Source: Magnetospirillum sp. UT-4 (GTDB lineage: Bacteria; Pseudomonadota; Alphaproteobacteria; Rhodospirillales; Magnetospirillaceae). Taken from it: a DNA stretch of 64,000 nucleotides. This document shows positions 19,781-30,300 of the stretch, piece after piece. The first letter of the stretch is position 1. Every line of letters starts with the position of its first letter. The notes under the pieces were generated by a model. That model was not told the origin of the DNA, did no database searches, and saw only the letters and a program-made list of their open reading frames with translations. The stretch lies in contig NZ_CACVCG010000030.1 in the NCBI RefSeq assembly GCF_902729435.1, positions 29,162 to 93,161 on the forward strand. The letters are read 5' to 3'. The translations under genes and the position numbers were made by a program.

Positions 19781-20722
19781 ATGTCCACCTACCGATCGAC
19801 AGCCCTGGCCGCCCTGCTGGTGATCCTCGCCATCGGCATGGTTTATTCCCTGTTCCAGCTGCCGCCGCTGTTCGCCCTGGTCTTCCTCGGCTCCGAGGCG
19901 ATCATCGCGGTGCTGGTGTGGGAGCTGGTGCGCTCGCGGCGCAAGCTGGTGCAGGAGCACGCCGCCCACATGGCCAAAAGCGCCTATCTCGCCAATTTCA
20001 GCCACGAGCTGCGGACCCCGCTCAACGCCATCCTGGGATTTTCCGAAATTCTCAAGGGCGAGATGATGGGACCGATGGGAACCCGCCGCTACGTCGAGTA
20101 TTCCGGCGACATCCATTATTCGGCCCGTCACCTGCTCGACCTCATCGACGACGTCCTCGAGCTGTCGCGGCTGGAGGCCGGCCGCCTCGAACTGCACGAG
20201 GACACCCACGACCTCGGCCCGATCCTGCTCAGCTGCCAGCGTCTGCTGGGCGAACGGGCGCGCCGGGCGGGCGTGGCCCTCGACCTCGACACCGGGACGC
20301 CGGTGGCGGTGCTGTGCGACCGCACCAAGGTGAAGCAGGTCATGCTCAACCTGCTGACCAACGCGGTGAAGTTCACGCCGCGCGGCGGCACGGTTTCGGT
20401 GCGGGTGCGGCGCGAGGGCGGCGCGGTGGCCATCGACGTCGCCGACACCGGCATCGGCATTCCCGTCCACGAAATTCCACGCGTGATGACGCCGTTCCTG
20501 CAGGCCGCCCACACCCATGTGCTGACCGACGAGGGCACCGGGCTGGGCCTGCCCCTGGCCAAGCGGCTGATGGAACTGCACGGCGGCGGCCTGCATCTGA
20601 CCAGCGAGGTGGGCGTCGGCACCACGGTGACCGTCACCTTCCCATCCGGGCGATGCCCGAGGCAGGACGAGGAGGATGCGTGCCTGGAGGAAACGGCCGC
20701 GCCCGCGGCGGCGGCGGCGTGA
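19781..20722 (+). CDS. Membrane-anchored sensor histidine kinase (HisKA + HATPase)
   Basis: 313 residues from ATG 19781. Two membrane helices (residues 8-50) have almost no periplasmic loop, so the sensor region is minimal. The H-box is NFSHELRTPLNAILGFSEIL near residue 75. The ATPase domain has the N box (LNLLTNAVKF), G1 (DVADTGIGIP) and G2 (GTGLGLPLAKRLMELHGG). No response regulator is adjacent, so the phosphorylation target is unknown. The family resembles PleC/DivJ-type kinases of alphaproteobacteria. Confidence 0.85.
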   Translation: MSTYRSTALAALLVILAIGMVYSLFQLPPLFALVFLGSEAIIAVLVWELVRSRRKLVQEHAAHMAKSAYLANFSHELRTPLNAILGFSEILKGEMMGPMGTRRYVEYSGDIHYSARHLLDLIDDVLELSRLEAGRLELHEDTHDLGPILLSCQRLLGERARRAGVALDLDTGTPVAVLCDRTKVKQVMLNLLTNAVKFTPRGGTVSVRVRREGGAVAIDVADTGIGIPVHEIPRVMTPFLQAAHTHVLTDEGTGLGLPLAKRLMELHGGGLHLTSEVGVGTTVTVTFPSGRCPRQDEEDACLEETAAPAAAAA

Positions 20723-20727
20723 CGGGA

Positions 20728-20846
20728 CTCCCCTCCCCTTGATGGGGAGGGGTCGGGGGCGGGGTGGCGGTTCCGCGACGATGCGTGACGCACCCGACGC
20801 GCGGCGCCATCACCCCCACCCAACCCTCCCCCCTCAAGGGGAAGGG
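20728..20846. repeat. Palindromic C/G-run repeat, family C
   Basis: Facing copies of a CCTCCCC...GGGGAGGG hairpin unit flank a short unique core. The right copy runs into the end of the ubiB-like gene and supplies its last codons and stop (20834-20846). Related units are at 33870-34027. Confidence 0.7.
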
Positions 20847-22180
20847 CCGAGGCCCACCGCCGCCAGCGCCTCGGCCTGGCGGGTGGCCAGGGCGGTGGCG
20901 TCGAAGCCTTCCACCAGCTCGTGGAACAATCGGTACCAGTTGACCTCGGCCTTGAGGTGCAGGAACACCGAGCCCAGGCCGATGGCGGCGCGGTCCATCA
21001 GCACGAATTCCCGGGGCGGCGTGACGCCGCCGATGCGCTTCAGCTCGCCATGGACGCGGGCCGCCACCTCCTGGCCGTAGGCGCCGGAATTGGTCTCGTC
21101 GATGGCGCGCGGGCGGTTCTCCATCAGCGGGGCATAGATGAAGCCGGCCCAGATGTTGAGGATGTCCACCGTCTCGTGGCTGAGATTGCGGAAGCCCCAG
21201 GTCTCGTAGGCATGCACCGCCAGTTCCCGGTCGCCGCGCTCCAGCGCGTGGTAGAGGTCGATAACCCCCTGCACCAGCCCGGGCGGGAAGATGCGGATGC
21301 AGCCGAAATCGAGCAGGTTGATGGAGTGGTCGTCCGCCCGCACCGTGTAGTTGCCCAGGTGCGGATCGCCGTGGATCACCCCGTATCCGTAGAACGGCAT
21401 GTACCAGGCGCGGAACATGTTCATGGCGACGCGGTTGCGCACCTCCACCGGCGCCTCGGCCAGGGTGAGGATACGCGCCCCCTCGGCCCAGGTCATGGTC
21501 AGCAGGCGGCCCGTGGACAGTTCGTCCACCACCTCTGGCACGCGCACCCCGGCCTCGTCCGCCAGCATGCGGGCATAGAGCCGCATGTGCCGGGCCTCGC
21601 GGCGGTAGTCCAGTTCCTCGCGCAGGCGCTCGGACAGCTCGGCGTGGATGTTGCCGGTGTCGATGGCGCGGTCGTAAGCGGCGTACAGGCCGAAGATGAC
21701 CTTCAGCTGCCGCAGGTCGGCCTCCACGGTGCTGGCCATGTCCGGGTACTGCAGCTTGCACGCCAGGGCGCGGCCGTCCGGCCCGACCGCCCGGTGCACC
21801 TGCCCCAGCGAGGCCGCCGCCGCCGCCTCGTGCTCGAAGCTCTGGAAGCGGGACAGCCAGTCCGGCCCCAGCTCGGCGGCCATGCGGCGCCTGACGAAGG
21901 GCCAGCCCATGTGCGGCGCGTTGGCCTGCAGCTGGGCCAGCTGCAGCGTGTATTCCTTGGGCAGGGCGTCGGGGATGGTGGACAGGATCTGCGCCACCTT
22001 CATCAACGGCCCCTTGAGGCCGCCCAGGGCCGTGGTCAGTTCGGCGGCGTGGGCCGGGCGGTCGAGCTTGACCCCCAGCACCCGCTCCGCCCCCACCCGG
22101 GCCGCCAGCCCGCCCACCGCGCGGCCGACCTGGGCGTAGCGGCGGACGCGGCCGCCAAGGGTGTTCTGCTCGTCAGGCAT
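20834..22180 (-). CDS. ABC1/UbiB-family atypical kinase
   Basis: 448 residues from ATG 22180. Family motifs are visible: LKGPLMKVAQILS (the KxGQ-like region), the Ala-rich loop EAAAAASLGQVHRA, the catalytic loop IHGDPHLGNY and the metal site LLDFGCIR. Members support ubiquinone or other lipid metabolism through ATPase activity. The last residues (LGPSP) come from a repeat element. The gene begins 4 nt after the M3 peptidase stop. Confidence 0.85.
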   Translation of the reverse strand: MPDEQNTLGGRVRRYAQVGRAVGGLAARVGAERVLGVKLDRPAHAAELTTALGGLKGPLMKVAQILSTIPDALPKEYTLQLAQLQANAPHMGWPFVRRRMAAELGPDWLSRFQSFEHEAAAAASLGQVHRAVGPDGRALACKLQYPDMASTVEADLRQLKVIFGLYAAYDRAIDTGNIHAELSERLREELDYRREARHMRLYARMLADEAGVRVPEVVDELSTGRLLTMTWAEGARILTLAEAPVEVRNRVAMNMFRAWYMPFYGYGVIHGDPHLGNYTVRADDHSINLLDFGCIRIFPPGLVQGVIDLYHALERGDRELAVHAYETWGFRNLSHETVDILNIWAGFIYAPLMENRPRAIDETNSGAYGQEVAARVHGELKRIGGVTPPREFVLMDRAAIGLGSVFLHLKAEVNWYRLFHELVEGFDATALATRQAEALAAVGLGPSP

Positions 22181-22184
22181 TCCG

Positions 22185-23969
22185 CTACATCTTTTCCAGC
22201 TGGTCGATGAACCCCGACACCACGTCCAGCCCCTTGGACCAGAATTCGGGCTTCGAAGCGTCCAGGCCGAAGGGGGCCAGCAGCTCCTTGTGCCGCTTGG
22301 TGCCGCCGGCCTTCAGCATCTCCAGGTAGCGTTCGGCAAAGCCCGCCTCGCCGTCCTGGTAGACCGAATACAGCGAGTTGACCAGGCAGTCGCCGAAGGC
22401 ATAGGCGTAGACGTAGAAGGGCGTGTGCACGAAGTGCGGGATGTAGGTCCAGAACGCCCGGTATTCGTCGTGGAAGCGGATGGCCGGACCCAGGCTCTCG
22501 CCCTGCACCCGCATCCACAATTCGCCGATGCGGTCGGGCGACAGCTCGCCCGAGCGGCGCTCGTCGTGGACCAGCGACTCGAACTGGTAGAAGGCGATCT
22601 GGCGCACCACCGTGTTCAGCATGTCCTCGACCTTGCCGGCCAGCATGGCCTTGCGCCGCACCGGGTCGGTCTCGGCCGCCAGCATGGCCTGGAAGGTCAG
22701 CATCTCGCCGAACACCGAGGCGGTCTCGGCCAGGGTCAGCGGCGTGTCGGCCATCAGCCCGCCCTGCCCGGCCGCCAGCACCTGGTGGACGCCGTGGCCC
22801 AGCTCGTGGGCCAGGGTCATGACGTCGCGGGTCTTGCCCTGGTAGTTGACCAGCAGATAGGGGTGCGCCGTGGTCACCGTCGGATGGGCGAAGGCGCCGG
22901 GCGACTTGCCCGGCCGCACCGGAGCGTCGATCCAGGCATTGTCGAAGAACTTGCGCCCCACCGCGGCGAGGTCGGGGCTGAACCGCCCGTAGGCGTCGAG
23001 CACGGTGTCGCGCGCCGTCTCCCAATCGAAGGTGCGGTCGGCATCGTCGGGCAGCGGCGCGTTGCGGTCCCAGTAGTCGAGCGCGTCCACCCCGAACCAC
23101 CTGGCCTTCAGCGCGTAGTAGCGATGGGCCAGGCGCGGAGAACTGGCCTGCACCGCCGCCGCCAGGGCGTCGACCACCTCGTCCTCAACGTGGTTGGAGA
23201 GGTTGCGGTAGGATTGCGGCCGCGCATAGGCGCGCCACCCGTCCTCGATCTCCTTGTCCTTGGCCAGGGTGTTGGTGATCAGCGCGAACAGCGGCGTGTT
23301 GTCGCCCAGCACCTTGCCCAGGGTCCCTGCTGCGGCCTTGCGCACGGCGCCGTCGCGGTCGCTCATCAGGTGCAGCGCCTCGGCCGAGGACAGCATGCGG
23401 CCCTGGTAGGGGAATTGCAGCCGCGCCATGGTCTCGTCGAACAGGCGGTGCCAGGCGGCGCGGCCGGTGACCGACTTCTCGTGCAGCAGCCGCTCGGCCT
23501 CGTCCGACAGCTGGTGCGGGCGGAACACCCGCACGTCGCGCAGCCACGGCGCGTAGCGGGCGGCCGCCGGCTCGGCCAGCTTGGCCTGCAGCACCGCGTC
23601 GTCCAGGCGGTTGATCTCCAGGGTGAAGAACAGGGTGTGGGTGGAGATGGCGGTCACCCGCTCGCTCATGCCCTGGTAGAAGCGGCCGCGCTCCGCATCG
23701 GTCTGGTCGCCGGAATAATGCAACTGGGCATAGGACATGGCGCGGTAGATGACCTCGCCGATGCGCTCGTACTCGGCAATGGCGGCGGCGAACTGGTCGC
23801 CCGACAGGGTCTCCAGCCGGCCGCCGTAGCGGTCGTGGAAGGCCTTGGCGGCGGCCTCGGACGCATCCAGGTCCTGCTTCAGTTCGGGAGAATCCGGGGA
23901 CGGGTAGAGGTCGGACAGGTCCCATTCGGGAAGATTGCCCAGGGAAGCGTTCGCGACATTCGCCGTCAT
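22185..23969 (-). CDS. pepF: M3-family oligoendopeptidase F
   Basis: 594 residues from ATG 23969. The zinc site HELGHGVHQVL (HExxH) is near residue 390, with the third ligand Glu in TLAETASVFGEML 25 residues further on. This is the M3B PepF pattern; the enzyme should cut short peptides in the cytosol. It forms an operon with the UbiB-like gene and is divergent from the acyl-CoA ligase gene. Confidence 0.92.
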   Translation of the reverse strand: MTANVANASLGNLPEWDLSDLYPSPDSPELKQDLDASEAAAKAFHDRYGGRLETLSGDQFAAAIAEYERIGEVIYRAMSYAQLHYSGDQTDAERGRFYQGMSERVTAISTHTLFFTLEINRLDDAVLQAKLAEPAAARYAPWLRDVRVFRPHQLSDEAERLLHEKSVTGRAAWHRLFDETMARLQFPYQGRMLSSAEALHLMSDRDGAVRKAAAGTLGKVLGDNTPLFALITNTLAKDKEIEDGWRAYARPQSYRNLSNHVEDEVVDALAAAVQASSPRLAHRYYALKARWFGVDALDYWDRNAPLPDDADRTFDWETARDTVLDAYGRFSPDLAAVGRKFFDNAWIDAPVRPGKSPGAFAHPTVTTAHPYLLVNYQGKTRDVMTLAHELGHGVHQVLAAGQGGLMADTPLTLAETASVFGEMLTFQAMLAAETDPVRRKAMLAGKVEDMLNTVVRQIAFYQFESLVHDERRSGELSPDRIGELWMRVQGESLGPAIRFHDEYRAFWTYIPHFVHTPFYVYAYAFGDCLVNSLYSVYQDGEAGFAERYLEMLKAGGTKRHKELLAPFGLDASKPEFWSKGLDVVSGFIDQLEKM

Positions 23970-24072
23970 TCGGTGACTCCTTCGTGTCCGCTGCGGATAT
24001 GGGTATGGCCGGCGGCGCGGCCAAGGACTAGGATCAAACGTCGAACTTCCGACCGGCGCAAGGGGCCTCGCG

Positions 24073-25806
24073 ATGTTCGTGGACTATTCGACCTGTCAAA
24101 GCGTCCCGGCCATGTTCCTGGAGCAGGCCGACCGCCTGGGCGAGCGGCCGTTCCTGTGGGCCCGGCGCGACGGAGTGTGGCGGCCGTGGAGCTGGGCGGC
24201 GACCCGCGACGCGGCGCTGGCCCTGGCCGCCGGCCTGAAGAATCTGGGCCTGCAAAGCGGCGACCGGGTCATGCTGGTGGCGGAGAACCGGCCGGAATGG
24301 GCCATCGCCGACCTTGCCGCGATGATCGCCGGCGGCGTCACCGTGCCGGCCTACACCACCAACACCGCCGCCGACCACCTGCACGTGATGACCGATTCGG
24401 GGGCGCGCGTCGCCATCGTCTCGACCCGCGCCCTGGCCGAGCGGGTGCTGGCCGCCGCCGCCCAGGCCGCGGTGCCGCCGGCCGTCATCTGCCTGGAGCC
24501 GGCCGTCATGGCGCAGGCCTGCCGCGTCACCGTGCTGGACTGGGCGGCGGTGACGGAAGCCGGGCGCGGCCGCGACCTGGAGATGCGGGCCTCGGCGGCG
24601 GCCATCGCCCGCACCGACACCGCCTGCATCATCTACACCTCGGGCACCGGCGGCGCGCCCAAGGGGGTGATGCTGTCGCACGGCGCCCTGATCGCCGATT
24701 GCCTCGGCGCCCACCGCCTGCTGGCCGGGTTCGGCCTGGGCGACGAGGTGTTCCTGTCGTTCCTGCCGCTGTCCCATTCCTACGAGCACACGGTGGGCCT
24801 GATCTTCCCCATCGCCATCGCCGCTCAGATCCGCTACGCCGAGGGCCTGGAGCACCTGGCCGCCAACATGGCCGAGACCCACCCCACCATCATGACCGCG
24901 GTGCCCCGCCTCTACGAGACCATGCGCGGGCGCATCCTGCACGCCATCGAGCGCCAGGGCGGGCTGAAGGCCAGACTGTTCCGGTGGGCGGTGGCGCTGG
25001 GAGCGAAGCGCTACCGTCAGGGCGGGCGGCTGGGGCCGCTGGATTCCCTGGCCGATCTGGCGCTCGACCGGCTGGTGCGGTCCAAGGTGCGGGCCCGCTT
25101 CGGCGGCCGGCTGAAGGCGTTGGTCTCGGGCGGGGCGCCGCTGTCCTTCGAGGTCGGGCTGTTCTTCACCGCGCTGGGTGTGCGCATCCTGCAGGGCTAC
25201 GGCCAGACCGAGGCGGGGCCGGCGGTCAGCTGCAACCCGCCCGACCGGGTCAAGATCGACACCGTCGGCCCGCCGCTGGAGGGCATCGAGGTGCGGATCG
25301 CCGGTGACGGCGAGATCCTGGTCCGCGGCGAGGTGGTGATGCAGGGCTACTGGCGCGACGAGGATGCGACGCGGCGCGCCGTGCGCCCGGACGGCTGGCT
25401 GCACACCGGCGACATCGGCGAGATCGACGGCGACGGCTATATCCGCATCACCGACCGCAAGAAGGACATCATCGTCAATTCCGGCGGCGACAACATCGCG
25501 CCGCAGCGCATCGAGGGATTCCTGACGCTGCAGCCCGAGATCGCCCAGGCCATGGTCCACGGCGACAAGCGCCCCCATCTGGTGGCGCTGATCGTGCCGG
25601 CCGAGGGCAGCGGCGCCGCCGAGGTGGCGGCCGCGGTGGAGCGGGTCAACCGCACCCTGTCGCCCATCGAGAAGATCCGCCGCTTCGCCCTTGCCCCCGC
25701 CCCTTTCGGCGTCGACAACGGGATGCTGACCCCGACCCTGAAGATCCGCCGCCACGTCATCCGGCAGAAGTACGGCGAGGTGATCGAAGGGCTGTACGGG
25801 GCGTGA
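24073..25806 (+). CDS. Long-chain acyl-CoA synthetase (AMP-binding)
   Basis: 577 residues from ATG 24073. The P-loop-like A3 motif is CIIYTSGTGGAPKGVMLSH; later motifs are GYGQTEAGPAVSCN, the Asp-bearing LHTGDIGEIDGDGYIRITDRKKDII and the C-terminal lysine-bearing domain. This order matches long-chain fatty acid:CoA ligases (FadD15/ACSL type). Specificity cannot be read from the sequence. It is convergent with the epimerase gene, with only 3 bp between stops. Confidence 0.88.
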   Translation: MFVDYSTCQSVPAMFLEQADRLGERPFLWARRDGVWRPWSWAATRDAALALAAGLKNLGLQSGDRVMLVAENRPEWAIADLAAMIAGGVTVPAYTTNTAADHLHVMTDSGARVAIVSTRALAERVLAAAAQAAVPPAVICLEPAVMAQACRVTVLDWAAVTEAGRGRDLEMRASAAAIARTDTACIIYTSGTGGAPKGVMLSHGALIADCLGAHRLLAGFGLGDEVFLSFLPLSHSYEHTVGLIFPIAIAAQIRYAEGLEHLAANMAETHPTIMTAVPRLYETMRGRILHAIERQGGLKARLFRWAVALGAKRYRQGGRLGPLDSLADLALDRLVRSKVRARFGGRLKALVSGGAPLSFEVGLFFTALGVRILQGYGQTEAGPAVSCNPPDRVKIDTVGPPLEGIEVRIAGDGEILVRGEVVMQGYWRDEDATRRAVRPDGWLHTGDIGEIDGDGYIRITDRKKDIIVNSGGDNIAPQRIEGFLTLQPEIAQAMVHGDKRPHLVALIVPAEGSGAAEVAAAVERVNRTLSPIEKIRRFALAPAPFGVDNGMLTPTLKIRRHVIRQKYGEVIEGLYGA

Positions 25807-25809
25807 CCG

Positions 25810-26790
25810 TCACACCCCGTGGTACTGCTTGAACCAGTCGATGAAGCGGGGGATGCCCACCGAGATCGGGGTGGTGGGGGCGAAGCCGACCTTGGTCTGG
25901 ATCGCCGAGATGTCGGCGTAGGTTTCCTTGACGTCGCCCGGCTGCATGGGCTCGAACTGGTAGTCGGCCTTGCGGCCCAGGCATTGCTCGATCAGGCCGA
26001 TGAAATCCATCAGCGATTCCGAGTTGTTGTTGCCGATGTTGTAGAGATGGTAGGGCGGCGCCTTGCCGTCGTCGCCGGGCGGATTGTCGAGCACGCCCAG
26101 CACCCCCGACACGATGTCGTCGATGTAGGTGAAGTCGCGGCGCATGTCGCCGTTGTTGAACACCCGGATCGGCTCGCCGGCCAGAATCGCCTTGGCGAAC
26201 AGATAGGCGGCCATGTCGGGGCGCCCCCACGGGCCGTAGACGGTGAAGAAGCGCAGGCCGGTGGTGGGAATGCGGTAGAGGTGGGAGTAGGAATGGCTCA
26301 TCAGCTCGCCGGCGCGCTTGGTGGCGGCATAGAGCGAGATCGGCTGGTCGACGCGGTCGTCCACCGAGAACGGCAGCTTGGTGTTGGCGCCGTAGACCGA
26401 GGACGAGCTGGCATAGACGAAATGGCGGCACTTGGGGTTGTGCCGCGCCAGTTCCAGCATCACCAGCAGCCCTTCGACGTTGGCGCGGGTGTAGTCGTGC
26501 GGCGCCGTCAGCGAATGGCGCACGCCGGCCTGGGCGGCCAGATTGATGTAGCCGGTGACCTCGGGGTGGCGGGCCGCGACGGCGGCCATGGCGGCGCGGT
26601 CGGCGATGTCGGCGTGGGCGAAGGAAAAGCCGGGATGGGCGGTCAGCTGCGCCAGGCGGGCGCGCTTCAGGGTCGGGTCGTAGTAGTCGTTGAGGTCGTC
26701 GACGCCGACCACCGTGTCGCCGCGCGCCAGCAGGCGCAGCGAGGTGTGGTAGCCGATGAAGCCGGCGGCGCCGGTGACAAGCACGCTCAT
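25810..26790 (-). CDS. UDP-glucuronate 4-epimerase-like SDR
   Basis: 326 residues from ATG 26790. It has a Rossmann motif VTGAAGFIGYHTSLRLLARG at the N terminus, YAATK as the catalytic Tyr/Lys pair, and FFTVYGPWGRPDMA, a signature of UDP-glucuronate epimerases (LpsL/Cap1J). The product, UDP-galacturonate, would feed LPS or capsule synthesis. It stands alone here, though the large glycosyltransferase-like gene is nearby. Confidence 0.88.
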   Translation of the reverse strand: MSVLVTGAAGFIGYHTSLRLLARGDTVVGVDDLNDYYDPTLKRARLAQLTAHPGFSFAHADIADRAAMAAVAARHPEVTGYINLAAQAGVRHSLTAPHDYTRANVEGLLVMLELARHNPKCRHFVYASSSSVYGANTKLPFSVDDRVDQPISLYAATKRAGELMSHSYSHLYRIPTTGLRFFTVYGPWGRPDMAAYLFAKAILAGEPIRVFNNGDMRRDFTYIDDIVSGVLGVLDNPPGDDGKAPPYHLYNIGNNNSESLMDFIGLIEQCLGRKADYQFEPMQPGDVKETYADISAIQTKVGFAPTTPISVGIPRFIDWFKQYHGV

Positions 26791-26932
26791 GAAAGGTCCC
26801 CTCAGGTCAGGCGCCCCTGATATACCGTGGCCGGACGGCGAAATCACCCCTGTTTCGCATTCCTCCGGCACTTGAATTCCCCGGGCCGAACCGCGATCAT
26901 CGGGCGCCTTGCCGACAGGGGAGCACGGGGAG

Positions 26933-27298
26933 ATGGCCGGTCCGGCGCGAATCATGGTGATCGAGGACGAACCGCTGATCGCCATGGGCATCCAGATGAT
27001 GCTCGAAGGTCTGGGCCACGAGGTCCCGGCGGTGGTGGACTGCGCCGCCGATGCCGTCGCCGCCGCCGCTCGCGAGCGCTTCGACCTGGTGCTGGCCGAT
27101 GTCCGTCTGAAGGGCGACGAGGACGGCATCCATGCGGTCGAACGCATCCTGGCGCTGCAGCCGGTGGCGGTGCTGTTCCTCACCGGCAACCCCGACGAGC
27201 TTCGGCTCCGCGGGTTCGACCACATGCCGGTGCTGGCCAAGCCGTTCGTCCCGGCCTCGCTGGAACGGGCGCTGAAACGGCTGCTGGCCCCGATCTGA
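26933..27298 (+). CDS. Single-domain response regulator
   Basis: 121 residues from ATG 26933 (GGGGAG upstream). The receiver domain has the acidic pair in VIEDEPLIAMG, the phospho-acceptor Asp in LVLADVRLKGDEDG, Thr in LFLTGNPDEL and Lys in VLAKPFVP. No output domain follows. It resembles the short CheY-like regulators of alphaproteobacteria that pair with HWE/HisKA kinases. It is 79 nt upstream of the giant TPR gene; a link is possible but not shown. Confidence 0.85.
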   Translation: MAGPARIMVIEDEPLIAMGIQMMLEGLGHEVPAVVDCAADAVAAAARERFDLVLADVRLKGDEDGIHAVERILALQPVAVLFLTGNPDELRLRGFDHMPVLAKPFVPASLERALKRLLAPI

Positions 27299-27377
27299 GG
27301 GCATTGACGGCGCTTTGCGCTTGACCCCCCTGGCCGGCCGCGCTTGACTGACCGGTGGGGACATCCAAGGAGCGGAC

Positions 27378-30300
27378 ATGAGCGCAGGCGATCTGGTGGA
27401 TGCCGGAATGCGCGGTGTCGAAGACGAAGGCGGCGAAGTCACCTTCGCCGAGGTCGAGGCTGCCCGCGCCGCCGGCGACCTGACCGGGGCGCTTGCCCTG
27501 GCCGGGCGCCTGGTCGCCGAGGACCCCGACGATCCCGAGGCGCTGGCCCTGCGCGGCGGGCTGCACCGCGCCCTCGGTCACTTCCGCCCGGCGCTGGCCG
27601 ACCTCAGCAAGGCCCTCGGGCTCGACCCCTCGGACCGGAGGGTCCAGCTGGAGTTGGCGCTGACCCTGTACCAGCTCGGCCGCCTGGAAGAGGCACGGGC
27701 TGCCTATACCATCCTGGTGCGCGATACCGAGGCGCCGGCCGAGGCCTGGCGCGGCCTGGCGCGGCTGCTGCAGGGCGAAGGCCGCGCCGCCGCCGCCGAG
27801 GCGGCGCTGCGCCGCGCCGTCGCCATTGCGCCCGACGATCTCGACGCCCGCCTGCACCTGGCCGACATGCTGGCCTCCCGCCTCGACCTGGCCGGCGCCG
27901 CCGAGCTTTACCACGACGTGCTGGCCATCGACCCGACCTCGGCCGCCGCCCATGCCGGGCTGGGCCAGGTGCTGGTCGAGATGGGCCGCGGCGACGAGGC
28001 CGACGACCAGTTCGAGCGGGCGCTGGCGATGGATCCCGACAATGCCTCGGCGCGCCTGGGCCGGGCCCGGCTCAACCTGCTGGAGGGCCATCTGGCCGCC
28101 GGCTGGGACGACCTGGAATGGCGTTGGCACCGCTCCGGCGCCAACCGCCCCGAGCCGCCGGGCCGGACCTGGAGCGGGGACGAGGATCTGGCCGGCAGCG
28201 CGATCCTGCTGTGGGCCGAGCGCAACCCCGAGGAGACCCTGCACCTGCTGCGCTACGTGCCGCTGGTGGCCGACAAGGGGGCGCGGGTCATCCTCGGCCT
28301 GCCCGCCGTGCTGGCGCCGCTGGGCAAGGCGGTGCGCGGCGTCGCCGCGGTGGCGGTATCCGGGCAGCGCCTGCCGCCCCGCCTGCGCATCGACTTCAAC
28401 GCCTCGCTGAACGATCTGCCGCGGCTGTTCGGCACCACCCTGTCGAGCATCCCCCCCGCCCCCTACCTGGAAGTCCCGCCGGGCCGCCGTCCGCCGGTGA
28501 CGGTGCCGCCGACAGCGGCGCTGAAGGTGGGCGTGGCCTGGGCCGGGCGGCGGGTCGCCGCCAGCACGAGCCTGTCCCAGTTGCTGCCGCTGGCCGGTAT
28601 CTCCGGCGTGGTGCTGTTCGGCCTGCAGACCGGCGAGCGGTCCCGCGACGTGGCGGCGCTGGCCCATCCGGCGCTGATCACCGACCTTGCCCCCACCGTC
28701 GGCGACTACGCCGACCTTGCCGGCCGCATCGCCGAGATGGACGTGGTGGTGACCGTCGATGGCGCCGTCGCCCACCTCGCCGGGGCGCTGGGCAAGCCGG
28801 TCTGGGTCATGCTGCCCCATGCCCCGGGCTGGCACTGGATGCGCGGCCGCGCCGATTCGCCCTGGTACCCCTCGGCCCGGCTGTTCCGCCAGGACCACCC
28901 CGGCGACTGGAACGGCGTCATCGCCAGGGTCCGCCAGGCGCTGGAGGCCGAGGTGGCCGAAGTGGCGCAGCGCCGTGCCGATTCCGCCCGCGCCGCGACC
29001 GGCGAAAAGGCTCTGGAGAAGGCCTTCCTCACCACCCATCTGCGGGCCGGCGACCTGTATGTCGATATCGGCGCCGGGGCCGGCGACTTCGCCTGCGACG
29101 CCGCCGCCCATCCCGCCGGGGACATCCGCGTCCTTGCCGTCGAGGCCCATGCCGACGACGCCGCCATGCTGTCCGACACCATCGACATCATCGGCGCCGC
29201 CGACGTGGTCGAGGTGGTGGCGGCGGCGCTGGCGGGCCGGCCGGCACCGGCGGTGGTGGCCAAGGTGCCGCGCCGCGGCCGTTCGCTGTTCCTGCTGCCC
29301 GACTGGGTGCGGGCGCCGGCCCGCGCCACCACCCTGGACGCCCTGCTGGCGGAACGTCCCGATCTGGCCGGCCGGCGGCTGGTGGTGCGCCTGGGCGTGC
29401 GCGGCGCCGAGGCCGACATCCTGGCCGGCATGGCAGAGACCCTGGCCGCCGGCCGGGTGGCGGCGGTGGTGTTCGGGCATACCGAAGGCGGCAGCGCCGC
29501 CGAGGCGCTGGCGGCGGCCGGATTTTCCCTGCTCCGCCTGCCCGATGGGATCGCCGCCGGAGCCGCCCAACCCTTCGCCGGCGAGCCGGGTCCGACCCTG
29601 GCCCTGGCGCCCGGCTGCGCCGCCGCCGACCTCTATGGCGACGTCAACGACCCGGCCTCGCCGGCCGCCGCCGCCCGCGCCGCCGCCGAGGCCGCCGGCC
29701 AGGCCGCCGAGGGCTCGCGCCTGCTGATGGCCCGCGACCTCAACGGCGCCGGCCGCCAGTTCGCCCGCGCCCTGGCCCTCGACCCCGCCAACGTCGAGGC
29801 CAATGCCAATCTGGGCGGCCTGCTGCGCCGCATCGGCCGCGCCGACGCCGCCGCCGCCTGCTGGCGCCGTGCCCTCGCCGCCGGAGCCCGCCCGCCGGTG
29901 GCCGGCAACCTGGCCAACGTCCTGCGCGAACTCGGCCATTACGTCGAATCCGAGACCGTCTTCACCCAGGCGGTGGCGGCGGCTCCCAACGATCCCCGCA
30001 TCCTCTACGCCTTCGCCCTGCTCGAACGCGAACGGGGCCGTGCCCGCGATTCCCTGGCGCTGCTGGAACGGGCCGAGCACCTGAAGCCGGGCACGGTGCC
30101 GAAGGTGCAACTGGCGACGGCGCTCGCCAAGTCGGGCAACCTGGCCCGCGGCATCGCCGAAATGGCCCACCGGCCGCTGGCGCCGCTGGCCCCGGTGGCG
30201 GCGCCCGACTGGGACGGCGGCCGGCTCGAGGCGCGCACCATCCTGGTGCGCGACGAGAACGATGCCATCGACACGCTGATGCTGGCCCGCTTCCTGCCCC

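Noticed and set aside
22161..25307. 1048-codon plus-strand open frame across pepF
   Set aside because: It covers a clear M3 peptidase on the other strand and runs out of frame into the acyl-CoA ligase; no motif supports it.
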